Below are positions 35,251-44,176 of a stretch of DNA of 64,000 nucleotides, piece by piece (within the stretch, counting starts at the first letter, position 1; each line of letters opens with the position of its first letter). Source of the stretch: Deinococcus sp. Marseille-Q6407 (lineage in GTDB: Bacteria > Deinococcota > Deinococci > Deinococcales > Deinococcaceae); contig NZ_CAMPFU010000002.1 in the NCBI RefSeq assembly GCF_946848805.1, positions 456,501 through 520,500 of the forward strand, written 5' to 3'. The position numbers and the translations under genes are program-made. Under the pieces are notes generated by a model. The model was not told where the DNA came from. It did no database searches and saw only the letters and a program-made list of their open reading frames with translations.

Positions 35251-35301
35251 AGAGACCGGCAGGCGCTCCAGTATCAAGGAGCGCCTGCCGGTCTCTTGTT
35301 T
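35251..35301 (+). terminator. Strong hairpin after tetR
   Basis: A perfect 19-bp inverted repeat (35251-35269 with 35278-35296) with an 8-nt loop, followed by TGTTTTG. It serves tetR. Convergent acuI-like stops 30 bp further on, so it may insulate both. Confidence 0.85.
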
Positions 35302-35328
35302 TGAGGCAGCCATGCTGCCCGCCGCACG

Positions 35329-36351
35329 TTAAGGCTGCGCCACTTCAATCACGCTGCGGCCACGCAGTTCGCCGTCCAGAATGCGCCGCGAGAGCTGCGG
35401 CAGGTCATCCAGGCCATAGGTGCGGGTGATCGGGGCCAGGCGCTCGGCCGGCAGGTCGCGGGCCAGACGCTGCCAGGCTTCGCGGCGCAGCGGGCGCGGG
35501 CAGGCCACCGAGTCGATGCCCAGCAGGCTGACCCCGCGCAGAATCAGCGGAAAGACGGTGGCGGTCAGCTCGGCGCTGCCGGCCAAACCGCAGACAGACA
35601 CCGCCCCCTGACGGCGCAGCGCCGACATCACCCCGCTGAGGGTGCTGCCGCCCACCGTATCAATGGCGGCGGCCCAGCGCTCGGATTCCAGCGGGCGGTT
35701 CAACCGGCTGACTTCCTCACGTGTCAGCACCTCGCTGGCCCCCAGCGAACGCAGGTAGTCAGCCTCCTGCTGCTTGCCGGTGCTGGCGTGAACCTCGTGC
35801 CCGGCGGTGGCCAGCAGCGATACGGCCACGCTACCCACGCCACCGGTGGCGCCGGTCACCAGCACCGGGCCGTCCAGCGCGGAGCCGTAAAGGGTGTGCC
35901 GTTCCAGCGCCAGCACCGCCAGCATGGCGGTAAAGCCGGCGGTACCCACCGCCATCGCCCAGGCGGCGTCGGTGCCGTGCGGCAGCGGCTCGACCCAGCC
36001 GGACTGCACCCGGGCGTACTCGGCGTAGCCGCCGCTGATACTCTCCCCGATGCCCCAGCCGGTCACTACGACCTGGTCACCCGGCCCGAACCCCTCGCCG
36101 GAACCTTCGATCACCTCGCCGGCCAGGTCAATGCCGGGCACGATGGGAAAAGTCTTGAGGATGCCGGGGCGGCCCTGCAGGGCCAGGCCGTCTTTGTAGT
36201 TGAGGCTGGAATGGGTGACCCGGATGGTCACGTCGCCGGGCGGCAGTTCGGCTGCCGTCAGCAGTGCCGGTTCGACGGCGTGGCCCTGCCCCGGGTGGGT
36301 ATGTTTGAGCCGGGTGGCCTGGAGGGCGCGGAACTGTGGGGGAATGGGCAT
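35329..36351 (-). CDS. Zinc-independent MDR oxidoreductase, AcuI/YhdH type
   Basis: 340 residues. The quinone-oxidoreductase-like MDR fold is shown by SSLNYKDGLALQGRPGILKTFPIVPGIDLAGEV and the NADPH loop VTGATGGVGSVAVSLLATAGHEV. The pattern 'NYKD...ALTG.GK..R..P..PGID' is that of acryloyl-CoA reductase (AcuI/YhdH). Actual substrate is not proven. No zinc cysteines are seen. Confidence 0.85.
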   Translation of the reverse strand: MPIPPQFRALQATRLKHTHPGQGHAVEPALLTAAELPPGDVTIRVTHSSLNYKDGLALQGRPGILKTFPIVPGIDLAGEVIEGSGEGFGPGDQVVVTGWGIGESISGGYAEYARVQSGWVEPLPHGTDAAWAMAVGTAGFTAMLAVLALERHTLYGSALDGPVLVTGATGGVGSVAVSLLATAGHEVHASTGKQQEADYLRSLGASEVLTREEVSRLNRPLESERWAAAIDTVGGSTLSGVMSALRRQGAVSVCGLAGSAELTATVFPLILRGVSLLGIDSVACPRPLRREAWQRLARDLPAERLAPITRTYGLDDLPQLSRRILDGELRGRSVIEVAQP

Positions 36352-36425
36352 AGGTCAGACCTCCGGAAAGATGAACTCTGGGAACGCCTCAACTGTAGCA
36401 GCTGTCCCGAATGGAAGTTGTGTAG

Positions 36426-36431
36426 TAAGAT
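36426..36431 (+). promoter_or_regulatory. -10 box upstream of the S1-gene leader ORF
   Basis: TAAGAT, 6 nt before ATG 36438. Confidence 0.55.
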
Positions 36432-36437
36432 GGCCCC

Positions 36438-36462
36438 ATGCAATTTCAGGAGGGCACCCTTA

Positions 36463-36473
<11 letters not shown>
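36438..36473 (+). CDS. Leaderless upstream ORF overlapping the S1-domain gene
   Basis: 11 codons (MQFQEGTLSAA). Its coding sequence contains the AGGAGG (36448-36453) that serves the GTG start of the S1 gene at 36463. Its TGA (36471-36473) lies 11 nt inside that gene, in another frame. Ribosomes translating it would transiently cover the S1 ribosome site. Confidence 0.5.
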
Positions 36474-36840
<367 letters not shown>

Positions 36841-36856
36841 GAGAGTCATTTTAAGG

Positions 36857-36897
36857 GCAGCGGCGAACTGGGAATACCAGATTCGCCGCTGCTTTCC
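36857..36897 (+). terminator. Possible terminator after the S1 gene
   Basis: GCAGCGGCGAA (36857-36867) / TTCGCCGCTGC (36882-36892) then TTTCC. The stem is strong but the T tract is short. Confidence 0.55.
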
Positions 36898-36908
36898 GGA
36901 TGGCCGAT

Positions 36909-38222
36909 TTAGTGGGCCTGCACCTCCACCCGCACGCCCAGAGCCTGCAGGTGCCCGAAAAAATCCGGGTAGCTTTTGCGGATGTGGTGCGCTCCAGTAA
37001 TGGTGACCGGGCCGTCGGCCTGCAGGGCCAGCAGACTGAGCAGCATGATCATGCGGTGGTCACCATGGCCATCGGCGGTGACCTGGCCGCACACCGGACC
37101 GCCGCAGACGGTGAGTGAGTCGGCGGTTTCCTGTGCCTCAAGCCCCAGCCGCAGCAGTTCGGTGCGGGTGTCGCTGATGCGGTCGCACTCCTTGAGGCGC
37201 AGGGTCGCCACATTCTCCCAGGTGGTGCAGCCCTGGGACGCCGCCGCTGCCGCCGAGAGCACCTGCACAGCGTCAGTGAAAGTGTCGCCGTCCAACGTGA
37301 CCGCCTGGAGGGGGCGGCCGCCCCGCACGGTCACGCCAGAAGCATCCTGCCGGATGTCGGCGCCCATCTGCCGCAGCACGTCCACGGCGGCCCGCTCGCC
37401 TTGCAGGTCGTCCGGGTCCAGACCAGTCACGGTAACGCTGCCGGGCCGCACCGCCCCGGCAACCAGCAGGGCGGCACTGCCAGGATAATCGCCCGGCACC
37501 GGGTAGTGGCCGGGCCGGTAGGCCTGTCCGCCCGGCACCCGGATGCGGCGCAGGTCCGCCGAGGCTTCGGCCTGAATGCCAAAGCGGCGCAGGGTGTCCA
37601 GCGTCTGACGGATGGGCGGCTCGCTTTTGATCTGGCCGGTCACGGTGATGTCCAGCCCGTGTGACAGCAGCGGCGCGGCGAACAGCAGGCCCGACAGGAA
37701 CTGACTGGACCGCTCCGCGCTGATGGTGACGGCCCCGCCCGGCACTGGGCCGCCCGCCACCACGACCGGGAGGCGGCCCCCGGCGGCGCTGTGCACACTG
37801 AGGCCCAGTGCCTCCAAAGCGTCCAGCAGGTCGCCCATCGGCCGCTGCCCCAGCGAATGCGGCGAGTCGGTCACGACCTCAGTGCCGCTGGTCAGGGCAG
37901 CCACCGCCAGCAGAAAGCGCGCCACGGCGCCGGCGTTGCCCACATCTAACCGTGTGCTGGGCTGGGGCCAGGCACCAAAACCGGTGACCCGGGCATCTGA
38001 GCCGCTCAGGTCTATCCGGGCGCCCCAGGCCCGCAGTGACCGGATCAGCGCCTGGGCGTCTTCGCTGTGAGCCACGCCGCGCACCACGCTTTCCCCCTCT
38101 GCCAGCGCCGCAGCCAGCAGAAAACGGGTGGTGTAGTTCTTGCTGGGCTGCGCCTGAACGGTGCCGCCGAGCTGGGCCGCCGGAAAGACGACGGCATCGA
38201 AGTGGGCAGGAAGGTCGGACAT
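36909..38222 (-). CDS. aroA: 3-phosphoshikimate 1-carboxyvinyltransferase (EPSP synthase)
   Basis: 437 residues. Sixth step of the shikimate pathway. Features: QPSKNYTTRFLLAAALAEGES (substrate binding), GNAGAVARFLLAVAAL and DSPHSLGQRPMGDLLDAL, then LKECDRISDTRTELLRLG and DGHGDHRMIMLLSLLAL near the C-terminus. A -10 box TACACT (38229-38234, minus) is 6 nt from the ATG, indicating a leaderless message. Confidence 0.96.
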   Translation of the reverse strand: MSDLPAHFDAVVFPAAQLGGTVQAQPSKNYTTRFLLAAALAEGESVVRGVAHSEDAQALIRSLRAWGARIDLSGSDARVTGFGAWPQPSTRLDVGNAGAVARFLLAVAALTSGTEVVTDSPHSLGQRPMGDLLDALEALGLSVHSAAGGRLPVVVAGGPVPGGAVTISAERSSQFLSGLLFAAPLLSHGLDITVTGQIKSEPPIRQTLDTLRRFGIQAEASADLRRIRVPGGQAYRPGHYPVPGDYPGSAALLVAGAVRPGSVTVTGLDPDDLQGERAAVDVLRQMGADIRQDASGVTVRGGRPLQAVTLDGDTFTDAVQVLSAAAAASQGCTTWENVATLRLKECDRISDTRTELLRLGLEAQETADSLTVCGGPVCGQVTADGHGDHRMIMLLSLLALQADGPVTITGAHHIRKSYPDFFGHLQALGVRVEVQAH

Positions 38223-38278
38223 GGAGGCAGTGTAGGGCAGCGGGGAACCCGCCGGGCGGACAGTGCGTATCCGGGAAA

Positions 38279-39223
38279 ATGGAAGCTCTGCTGAATGGCC
38301 CGCACCCGCAGCCCAGGCCCTAGCCGCTGTGGCGGCGCTGGCTGCTGAACTTCGGGACCGTCTATCTGGCGGGGTATTTTCTGGTGGCCGGGCAGGTTCT
38401 CTTCCTGCCGCCGGCCGCTCGGCTGTGGCTGCATGGCGCAGTGGGACAGCTCTACGAGGCCGTGCTGGGCCAGTCCTGGCCGCCCCTGGTCCCCACCGGC
38501 AGCGGTGACACGGTGTTCGACTGGACGCTGTTTGGCCTGCTGTTCCTGACAGCGCTGGTGGCCGGCACGCTCTGGACGGCCACTCAGCGTCGGGTGCCGC
38601 CCTGGCAAGCGCCGGCGCTGAGCGGCTTTCTGCGCTTCTTTCTGGCCACCTGGCTGCTGACTTACGGGCTGATCAAATTCAATTTCGGGCAGTTCGGGCT
38701 GCTGCGACCTGAGCAGCTGGACATCACTTATGGCGACTCCAGCCCAATGGGCCTGCTGTGGCGTTTTATGGCCACCAGTCCCGGCTATCAGTGGGTGGGC
38801 GGCGTAGCCGAGGTGCTGCCGGCCGTGCTGCTGCTGCACCGCCGCACGGCCACGCTGGGCGCCCTGGTGGCGGCCGTGACCATGACAAACGTCTTTGCAC
38901 TGAACCTATTTTACGATGTGCCGGTCAAGCTGTTCAGCGGACACCTGCTGCTGACGGCGCTGGTGCTGGCGGCCGCCGACTTGCCCCGGCTGTGGGCTTT
39001 TGCGCGGGGGCAGGCGGTGCCGGCTGTGCAGACAGGCGCACAACCGGCCGCTTTTCGCTGCGGCAGCTGGCTGCTGACCCTGCTGGTGCTGGGCGCAGTC
39101 GGAGTCACAGCCAACCAGGGCCTGACCCAGCTGGCCCAACAGCGGGCCGAGCCGCAGCACTCGCAGAGCCACTTGCAGTCACGCGGGTTTCATCTCATCA
39201 GTCCGCAGCCGTTCAACCGCTAG
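38279..39223 (+). pseudogene. Membrane protein with in-frame TAG near the start (or a shorter gene from GTG 38384)
   Basis: From ATG 38279 the frame reads MEALLNGPHPQPRP, then TAG (38321-38323), then continues in the same frame with PLWRRWLLNFGTVYLAGYFLVAGQVLF and on to 39223. The first hydrophobic helix begins right after the stop, so the ATG 38279 start looks like the ancestral one. If translation begins at GTG 38384 (279 aa), half of that helix is lost. About six helices follow, with YGLIKFNFGQFG and TMTNVFALNLFYDVPVKLF. Possibly a distant DoxX-like protein. A single-base error could also explain it. Confidence 0.5.
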
Positions 39224-39233
39224 GCTGGCTGGC

Positions 39234-39538
39234 ATGCATATCGTGCAACTCCTGCTGCCGCTTTATGACAATGAAGGACATCCTTTTCCGAAGAAACTTT
39301 TGCCGGTATTCGCCGCACCCTGCGCGAACGGTTCGGCGGCGTGACCGCCCACACCCGCGCTCCGGCCGAGGGGCAGTGGGACGAAGGCGGCCAGACCGTC
39401 CGCGACGACGTAACTGTCTATGAGGTGATGGTGGATGAACTGGACCGGGACTGGTGGGCCGGGTACCGCGAAGAGGTCCGCCAGCTGCTGGACTAGAACG
39501 AACTGGTGGTGCGGGCCTGGCCGGCCGAGCGGCTGTAA
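39234..39538 (+). pseudogene. Conserved short protein, frameshifted and with a nonsense codon
   Basis: ATG 39234 (7 nt after -10 TAGGCT, 39221-39226) starts MHIVQLLLPLYDNEGHPFPK. The frame then shifts near 39290. The continuation (ETFAGIRRTLRERFGGVTAHTRAP... DDVTVYEVMVDELDRDWWAGY) is in another frame. It meets TAG at 39494-39496 before resuming NELVVRAWPAERL to TAA 39538. Two independent lesions make decay more likely than error. The family is a ~100-residue conserved hypothetical protein that I cannot name. Confidence 0.75.
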
Positions 39539-39558
39539 CCGGTTGTTGGGGGACCATG

Positions 39559-39588
39559 AAAAAAGCCGGGTGCTCAGCTGCCCCGGCT
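39559..39588 (-). terminator. Terminator of the saccharopine-dehydrogenase-like gene
   Basis: AGCCGGG (39564-39570) / CCCGGCT (39582-39588). On the minus strand followed by six T. Confidence 0.85.
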
Positions 39589-39632
39589 GTTCTGTTTCGA
39601 CTTTTCTGTTTCAGCTCTTTTGGTCCGGCTGC

Positions 39633-40850
39633 TCAGTCCTTGACCAGCTCCACGCCGCCCAGCTCGCTGAGGGGCAGGCCCCAGCGGTTCATGGCGGCGA
39701 AGAAGGGGTCAGGGTCGAGCTGCTCGACGTTCCAGACGCCCGGCTGCTTCCAGACGCCCTGCAGCATCAGCATGGCGCCGATCATGGCGGGCACGCCGGT
39801 GGTGTAGCTCACGCCCTGTGCCTGCACCTCGCGGTAACACTCGGCGTGGTCCTTGACGTTGTACACGAAATGCACGTTCGGCTGGCCGTCCTTGCCGAGG
39901 CCTTTGGCCTGCACGCCGATGCAGGTCTGGCCGGTGTAGTTCGCGGCGAGCGATTCGGGCGCGGGCAGCACCGCCTTGAGGAATTCGATCGGCGCCACCT
40001 GCTGGCCCCGGAACTCGATGGGCTCGATGCTCGTCATGCCGATGCCTTCCAGCACGTTCAGGTGCTTGATGTACGCCTCGCCAAAAGTCATCCAGAAGCG
40101 GGCGCGCTTGATGGTCGGGAAGTGCTTGACGATGGATTCGAGTTCCTCGTGGTAGAGCACGTAGCTTTTGCGGGTCGCCACGTTGGGGTAATAGATGTCC
40201 TGCGAGATTTCCAGCGGCTCGGTTTCCACCCACTCGCCGTTCTCGAAGTAGCGCCCGTTGGCGGTGATTTCGCGGATGTTGATTTCGGGGTTGAAGTTGG
40301 TGGCGAACGCCTTACCGTGGTTGCCGTTGTTGCAGTCCACGATGTCGAGATAATGGATTTCGGAAAAGTGGTGCTTGGCGAGGTGCGCAGTCATCGCCTG
40401 GGTCGCGCCGGGGTCGAAGCCGCAGCCGAGCAGCGCCATCAGACCTTTTTCCTTGAAGCGGTCCTGATACGCCCACTGCCAAGAGTACTCGAACTTCGCC
40501 ACGTCCTTAGGCTCGTAGTTGGCGGTGTCGAGGTAGTGCACGCCGGTTTCCAGGCAGGCGTCCATGATGGTGAGGTCCTGGTACGGCAGCGCGAGGTTGA
40601 CCACCATTTCCGGGCCAAAGCCCTTGATGAGTTCCACCAGCGCGGGCACGTTGTCGGCGTCTACCGTCGCCGTGCTGAACTTGCATTTGCTGCCCGGCAT
40701 ATGCTCGTGAATCTCGGCCACGATCTTGTCGGCCTTGGCGACCGTGCGGGTGGCGATCAGGACTTCGCTGAAGACCTCGTCGTTCTGGGCGCACTTCTTG
40801 GCGGTGACGTTGGCAACCCCGCCGGCTCCGATGATGATGACTTTGCTCAC
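39633..40850 (-). CDS. Saccharopine dehydrogenase family, probably carboxynorspermidine dehydrogenase
   Basis: 405 residues. Rossmann start KVIIIGAGGVANVTAKKCAQ, then LIATRTVAKADKI, VNLALPYQDLTIMDACLETGVHYLDTANYEP and LLGCGFDPGATQAMTAHL. The sequence matches the bacterial carboxy(nor)spermidine synthase subgroup, which condenses aspartate semialdehyde with a diamine in polyamine synthesis. The partner decarboxylase is not in the window. GTG 40850 is chosen because TAGACT (40858-40863, minus) is 7 nt upstream. Base composition is slightly less GC-rich than neighbours. Confidence 0.85.
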   Translation of the reverse strand: MSKVIIIGAGGVANVTAKKCAQNDEVFSEVLIATRTVAKADKIVAEIHEHMPGSKCKFSTATVDADNVPALVELIKGFGPEMVVNLALPYQDLTIMDACLETGVHYLDTANYEPKDVAKFEYSWQWAYQDRFKEKGLMALLGCGFDPGATQAMTAHLAKHHFSEIHYLDIVDCNNGNHGKAFATNFNPEINIREITANGRYFENGEWVETEPLEISQDIYYPNVATRKSYVLYHEELESIVKHFPTIKRARFWMTFGEAYIKHLNVLEGIGMTSIEPIEFRGQQVAPIEFLKAVLPAPESLAANYTGQTCIGVQAKGLGKDGQPNVHFVYNVKDHAECYREVQAQGVSYTTGVPAMIGAMLMLQGVWKQPGVWNVEQLDPDPFFAAMNRWGLPLSELGGVELVKD

Positions 40851-40857
40851 GCCGTGC

Positions 40858-40961
40858 AGTCTAACGTGACCTGCGCCGGCAAGGTGCCGGACGCTGCCCG
40901 CGCTCCTGCCGCCTGCCGGGCCGAATTGGAGCTGGGCCGAATGGAGCAGGGGGGGTACACT
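40858..40961. promoter_or_regulatory. Divergent leaderless promoters
   Basis: Minus-strand TAGACT (40858-40863) serves the gene ending at 39633. Plus-strand TACACT (40956-40961) lies 7 nt before the aminotransferase ATG at 40969. Confidence 0.6.
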
Positions 40962-40968
40962 GGGCGGC

Positions 40969-42210
40969 ATGACGACTTCCGTCTCCGACGCCCGAGCCGA
41001 ATATCAGGCCCTTCAGGCCCAGGGCCTCCAGTTGAACATGCAGCGCGGCCAGCCCAGCAACCAGGATTTCGACCTGTCCAACCGCCTGATCGGCGCCCTG
41101 AACGAGCACGATTTTCAGATGGACGGCACCGACCTGCGCAACTACCCCGGCGGCATCCGGGGCTTGCCCTCGGCGCGGGCGCTGGCCGCCAACTACCTGG
41201 ACCTCAAGGACGAGAACGTGATCGTGTGGAACAACTCCAGCCTGGAATTGCAGGGGCTGGTGCTGATGTTCGCACTGCTGCACGGCCTGCCCGGCGGCCG
41301 GCCCTGGGCGGGGCAGCCGAACCGGATGATCGTGACGGTGCCCGGCTACGACCGGCACTTCGGGCTGCTGGAACACCTGGGCTTTGAGCTGCTCAGCGTG
41401 CCGATGGAGGCCGACGGCCCCGACCTGGACGCCGTAGAGCAGCTGGCGCAGGATCCCAGCGTGCGCGGCATCGTGTTCGTGCCCACCTATTCCAACCCCA
41501 CCGGCGACTCGATCAGCGCAGAGAAGGCTGCGCGGCTGGCCGGTCTGCAGGCCGCCGCGCCGGACTTCACCATCTTCGCCGACGACGCCTACCGCGCCCA
41601 CCACCTGCGCCCGGATGACCACGACCAACCGGTGAATCTGGTGGCGCTGTGCCGCGACGCCGGGTTTCCCAACCGCGCTTTCGTGTACGCCTCGACTTCC
41701 AAAATCACTTTTGCGGGCGCGGGCCTGGGCTTCGTGGGCAGCAGCGAGGACAACATCGCCTGGCTGGAGAAGAACCTGAACGCCCAGAGCATCGGCCCCA
41801 ACAAGTTCGAGCAGGCCCGGCACGTGCGCTTTCTGGAAGGCTACCCCGGCGGGCTGGAAGGCCTGATGGCCGACCACGGCCGGCTGATTGCTCCCAAGTT
41901 CGGGGCGGTGGACGAAATCCTCACGCGCGAGCTGGGCACGGAAGGCAAGTATGCCAGCTGGACTACGCCCAGAGGCGGCTATTTCATCAGCCTGAACACC
42001 GCCGAGCCGGTCGCCGCCCGCGTGATTGAGCTGGCCGGAGCAGCCGGCATCAGCCTGACGCCGGCGGGCAGCACCTTTCCCAAGGGGCAGGACGACGGCC
42101 GCAACATTCGCCTGGCCCCCACCCGGCCCCCGCTGGACGAGGTGCGCCGGGCGATGGAAGGGGTCGCCGTGTGCATCCGGCTGGCGACCGAGGAATACCG
42201 CAGCCGCTGA
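40969..42210 (+). CDS. Aspartate aminotransferase-like enzyme (subgroup Ic, PF12897 type)
   Basis: 413-residue PLP enzyme. The conserved N-terminus QLNMQRGQPSNQDFDLS and LRNYPGGIRGLPSARALAANYL, the phosphate-cup and substrate region VPGYDRHFGLLEHLG, VPTYSNPTGDSIS, the Asp that pairs with the pyridine N in FADDAYRAHHL, and the PLP lysine in YASTSKITFAGAGLGF are all present. This subgroup includes actinobacterial AspT. Function in aspartate/glutamate metabolism is likely but unproven. Confidence 0.87.
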   Translation: MTTSVSDARAEYQALQAQGLQLNMQRGQPSNQDFDLSNRLIGALNEHDFQMDGTDLRNYPGGIRGLPSARALAANYLDLKDENVIVWNNSSLELQGLVLMFALLHGLPGGRPWAGQPNRMIVTVPGYDRHFGLLEHLGFELLSVPMEADGPDLDAVEQLAQDPSVRGIVFVPTYSNPTGDSISAEKAARLAGLQAAAPDFTIFADDAYRAHHLRPDDHDQPVNLVALCRDAGFPNRAFVYASTSKITFAGAGLGFVGSSEDNIAWLEKNLNAQSIGPNKFEQARHVRFLEGYPGGLEGLMADHGRLIAPKFGAVDEILTRELGTEGKYASWTTPRGGYFISLNTAEPVAARVIELAGAAGISLTPAGSTFPKGQDDGRNIRLAPTRPPLDEVRRAMEGVAVCIRLATEEYRSR

Positions 42211-42280
42211 GGAGTCCGGAGCGGGGGCGAAAAGCGCCAAATTGTGCGCCGTTTCCCACCCCCGCCCCCGGCCAGACTGC

Positions 42281-42362
42281 TACACTTCCCCCATGCCCTG
42301 AACTGGGTGCGCCTGAGACATATCCCACCAAGCACGACCGAGTGCTGGCGGGACTTTTTTTT
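42281..42362 (+). ncRNA. Short leader transcript with terminator (attenuator or small RNA)
   Basis: -10 TACACT (42281-42286) is followed after 6 nt by ATG CCC TGA (42293-42301), a two-codon ORF at the expected 5' end. A hairpin follows: CCC-CC-AGCAC (42324-42335) with GTGCT-GG-GGG (42342-42352), then eight T. The full transcript would be about 70 nt. TGGG (42304-42307) can pair with CCCA (42324-42327) and would compete with the terminator. It lies upstream of the DUF4258 gene. Whether it is a riboswitch, an attenuator or an sRNA is not clear. Confidence 0.55.
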
Positions 42363-42417
42363 GTTCTCAGAGAGCAAGCACCCGGCGCTCAGGTCTTTAT
42401 TTTTCCGGAGGTGAGCC

Positions 42418-43011
42418 GTGACCAGTCCATCATCCACACCGCTCGAAGTGCTGCAGTCGCTGCGCAGCGAACTGGCCCGCGCCGAGAAACGGGAGCGACG
42501 CGAAAAGCGCGAAGCCCAGGCCCAGACCGCTGCCAAGGACAGGCCCAAAGCCGTCAAACCGCAGCGCGAAAAGGAGCTGGAAGGCATCGACCTGAGCGCC
42601 CATTCGCTCTCGCGCGCGCATGAGCGGCTGCGTGACGCCGTGCTGTGGTCACGCTTCGAGGTCAAGGCCCACGCCATCAATCACGCCCGCGCCGAAGGCT
42701 TTCTGGAACGCGACATCATCGAGGTGCTGATGCGCGGCCGGGTGCGGGCAGTGTACCCCGAGGAGCGCCGCTGGCTGGTGTGCGGCTACTTCGAAGCCTG
42801 CCGGGTGAAACTGCCGCTGCATGTGGTGGTGGAACATCACTCCGACGGCTGGATAGATATCGTAACGGCGTTCGTGCCCAAGAACCCGCATCACATCATC
42901 TCGCGCCAGCGACTGGCGGTGATGCTGCGCTACGACGATGAACAGATTCGCGCCCGCACCGCCGTGGCCGGCAACAAGGCCGGCTACCGGAGCAAGGGCC
43001 GCTGGAAATGA
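42418..43011 (+). CDS. DUF4258-domain protein
   Basis: 197 residues. The N-terminal ~75 residues are charged and helical (ELARAEKRERREKREAQ). The DUF4258 core is VKAHAINHARAEGFLERDIIEVLMRGRVRAVYPEERRWLVCGYF, followed by LPLHVVVEHHSDGWIDIVTAFVPKNPHHI. This fold is related to RelE/BrnT-like small nucleases, but no toxin-antitoxin partner is present. GTG start 42418 follows GGAGGTGAG. The gene is preceded by a terminator-bearing leader. Confidence 0.8.
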   Translation: MTSPSSTPLEVLQSLRSELARAEKRERREKREAQAQTAAKDRPKAVKPQREKELEGIDLSAHSLSRAHERLRDAVLWSRFEVKAHAINHARAEGFLERDIIEVLMRGRVRAVYPEERRWLVCGYFEACRVKLPLHVVVEHHSDGWIDIVTAFVPKNPHHIISRQRLAVMLRYDDEQIRARTAVAGNKAGYRSKGRWK

Positions 43012-43054
43012 GGCAGGCTGACCACCTGACCGCACCTGCTCTAGGACTGGGGCT

Positions 43055-43579
43055 ATGACTGCAACCTCCCGCCCGAACCAGACCGACGTGGCCCTGTTGC
43101 TGCTGCGCCTGATCCTGGGCACCCTGCTGGCGCTGCGCGGGTATCAGCACCTGTTCGTGGTGGGTATCGAGGGCACGGCCGCCGAGTGGCGCGGGCTGGG
43201 ATTGCCGTTTCCGCTGCTGTTCGCGCCGCTGCTGTCGCTGCTGGAACTGATCGGCGGGCCGCTGCTGGTGCTGGGGCTGGCGGTGCGCCCGGTGGCCACC
43301 ATGAGCACCCTGGCAGTGCTGAGCGTGCTGGTGCTGACCCAGGGCGACGTGATGGCCGGTCTGGGCCTGGGCCGCGAACTGCTGAACCGCATCCTCAACC
43401 CGATTCTTGAGAACTGGCTGCTGCTGGTGGCCGGCACCCTGACGCTGGCGGTGGCCGGCCCCGGCCGCCTCAGCATCGACGCCCAGCGCCTGCCGCCGCG
43501 CCCGGCTGCTGCCGCCCCGGCCCCACACCCTCTGGACGCGGTGGCCGAAAGCAAGCCGGTCCGTAAGCGCAAGCGGTGA
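43055..43579 (+). CDS. DoxX-family membrane protein
   Basis: 174 residues, four helices. 'LLLLRLILGTLLALRGYQHLF' and 'LLSLLELIGGPLLVLGLAVRPVA' are typical DoxX. An Ala/Pro-rich basic tail follows. In other bacteria DoxX partners with thiosulfate reductase or superoxide defence systems. No partner is seen here. A TAGGAC box (43042-43047) lies 7 nt before the ATG. Confidence 0.85.
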   Translation: MTATSRPNQTDVALLLLRLILGTLLALRGYQHLFVVGIEGTAAEWRGLGLPFPLLFAPLLSLLELIGGPLLVLGLAVRPVATMSTLAVLSVLVLTQGDVMAGLGLGRELLNRILNPILENWLLLVAGTLTLAVAGPGRLSIDAQRLPPRPAAAAPAPHPLDAVAESKPVRKRKR

Positions 43580-43656
43580 AAAGCCGGGCTGTCTTCGCCC
43601 CGGCGGCGCGACAGCCAGAAGAGTAGGCTGAGGATCAGAAAGGAAGGAGACAGACT

Positions 43657-44097
43657 ATGGCAGAACAGAACCTGAAAGACCACGGCCCCCAGCCCTACGC
43701 GGTGGACATCGAAGCCGCTACACTCCAGAACAGCAACTTCCGCACGGCCCTGTGGACCGGCCAGAACCTGCAGCTAACGGTGATGAGCATTCCGGTGGGC
43801 GGCGACGTCGGCCTGGAAGTTCACCCTGACATCGATCAGTTCCTGCGCCTCGAAAGCGGCCGGGGACGGGCGCAGATGGGTGACGCCGAGGACAACCTGA
43901 CTTTCGACCAGGAAGTGGAAGCCGACTGGGCGGTGCTGGTGCCGGCCGGCACTTGGCACAACATCACCAATATCGGTGATGAGCCGATGAAGCTCTACTC
44001 CATCTATGCGCCACCCGAGCATCCCCGCGGCACGGTTCACCCCACCCAGGCCGACGCCGAGGCAGCCGAAGCCGCCGAGGAAGGCCACCAGCACTGA
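43657..44097 (+). CDS. Cupin-domain protein
   Basis: 146 residues. Single cupin with metal-binding histidines (GGDVGLEVHPDIDQFLRLESGRGRAQMG, then VLVPAGTWHNITNIGDEPMKLYSIYAPPEHPRG), ending in an acidic His-containing tail. Often called a mannose-6-phosphate isomerase-like cupin. The substrate is unknown. A strong AAGGAGG-type site precedes the ATG. A TAGGCT -10 box is at 43624-43629. Confidence 0.85.
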   Translation: MAEQNLKDHGPQPYAVDIEAATLQNSNFRTALWTGQNLQLTVMSIPVGGDVGLEVHPDIDQFLRLESGRGRAQMGDAEDNLTFDQEVEADWAVLVPAGTWHNITNIGDEPMKLYSIYAPPEHPRGTVHPTQADAEAAEAAEEGHQH

Positions 44098-44116
44098 GTC
44101 CCGCCTGACCGACCAG

Positions 44117-44148
44117 AATGGCTCTCCCCCGGCGGGAGGGCCATTTTT
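44117..44148 (+). terminator. Terminator after the cupin gene
   Basis: AATGGC-CTCCC paired with GGGAG-GCCATT (44117-44143), then TTTT. Confidence 0.85.
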
Positions 44149-44176
44149 CTGTCTTTGTGGGCTGACCCGTGTGGCT

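Noticed and set aside
42418..43011. DUF4258 gene as a toxin of a toxin-antitoxin pair
   Set aside because: The fold is distantly similar to RelE/BrnT, but there is no small partner gene and the protein has a long N-terminal extension.
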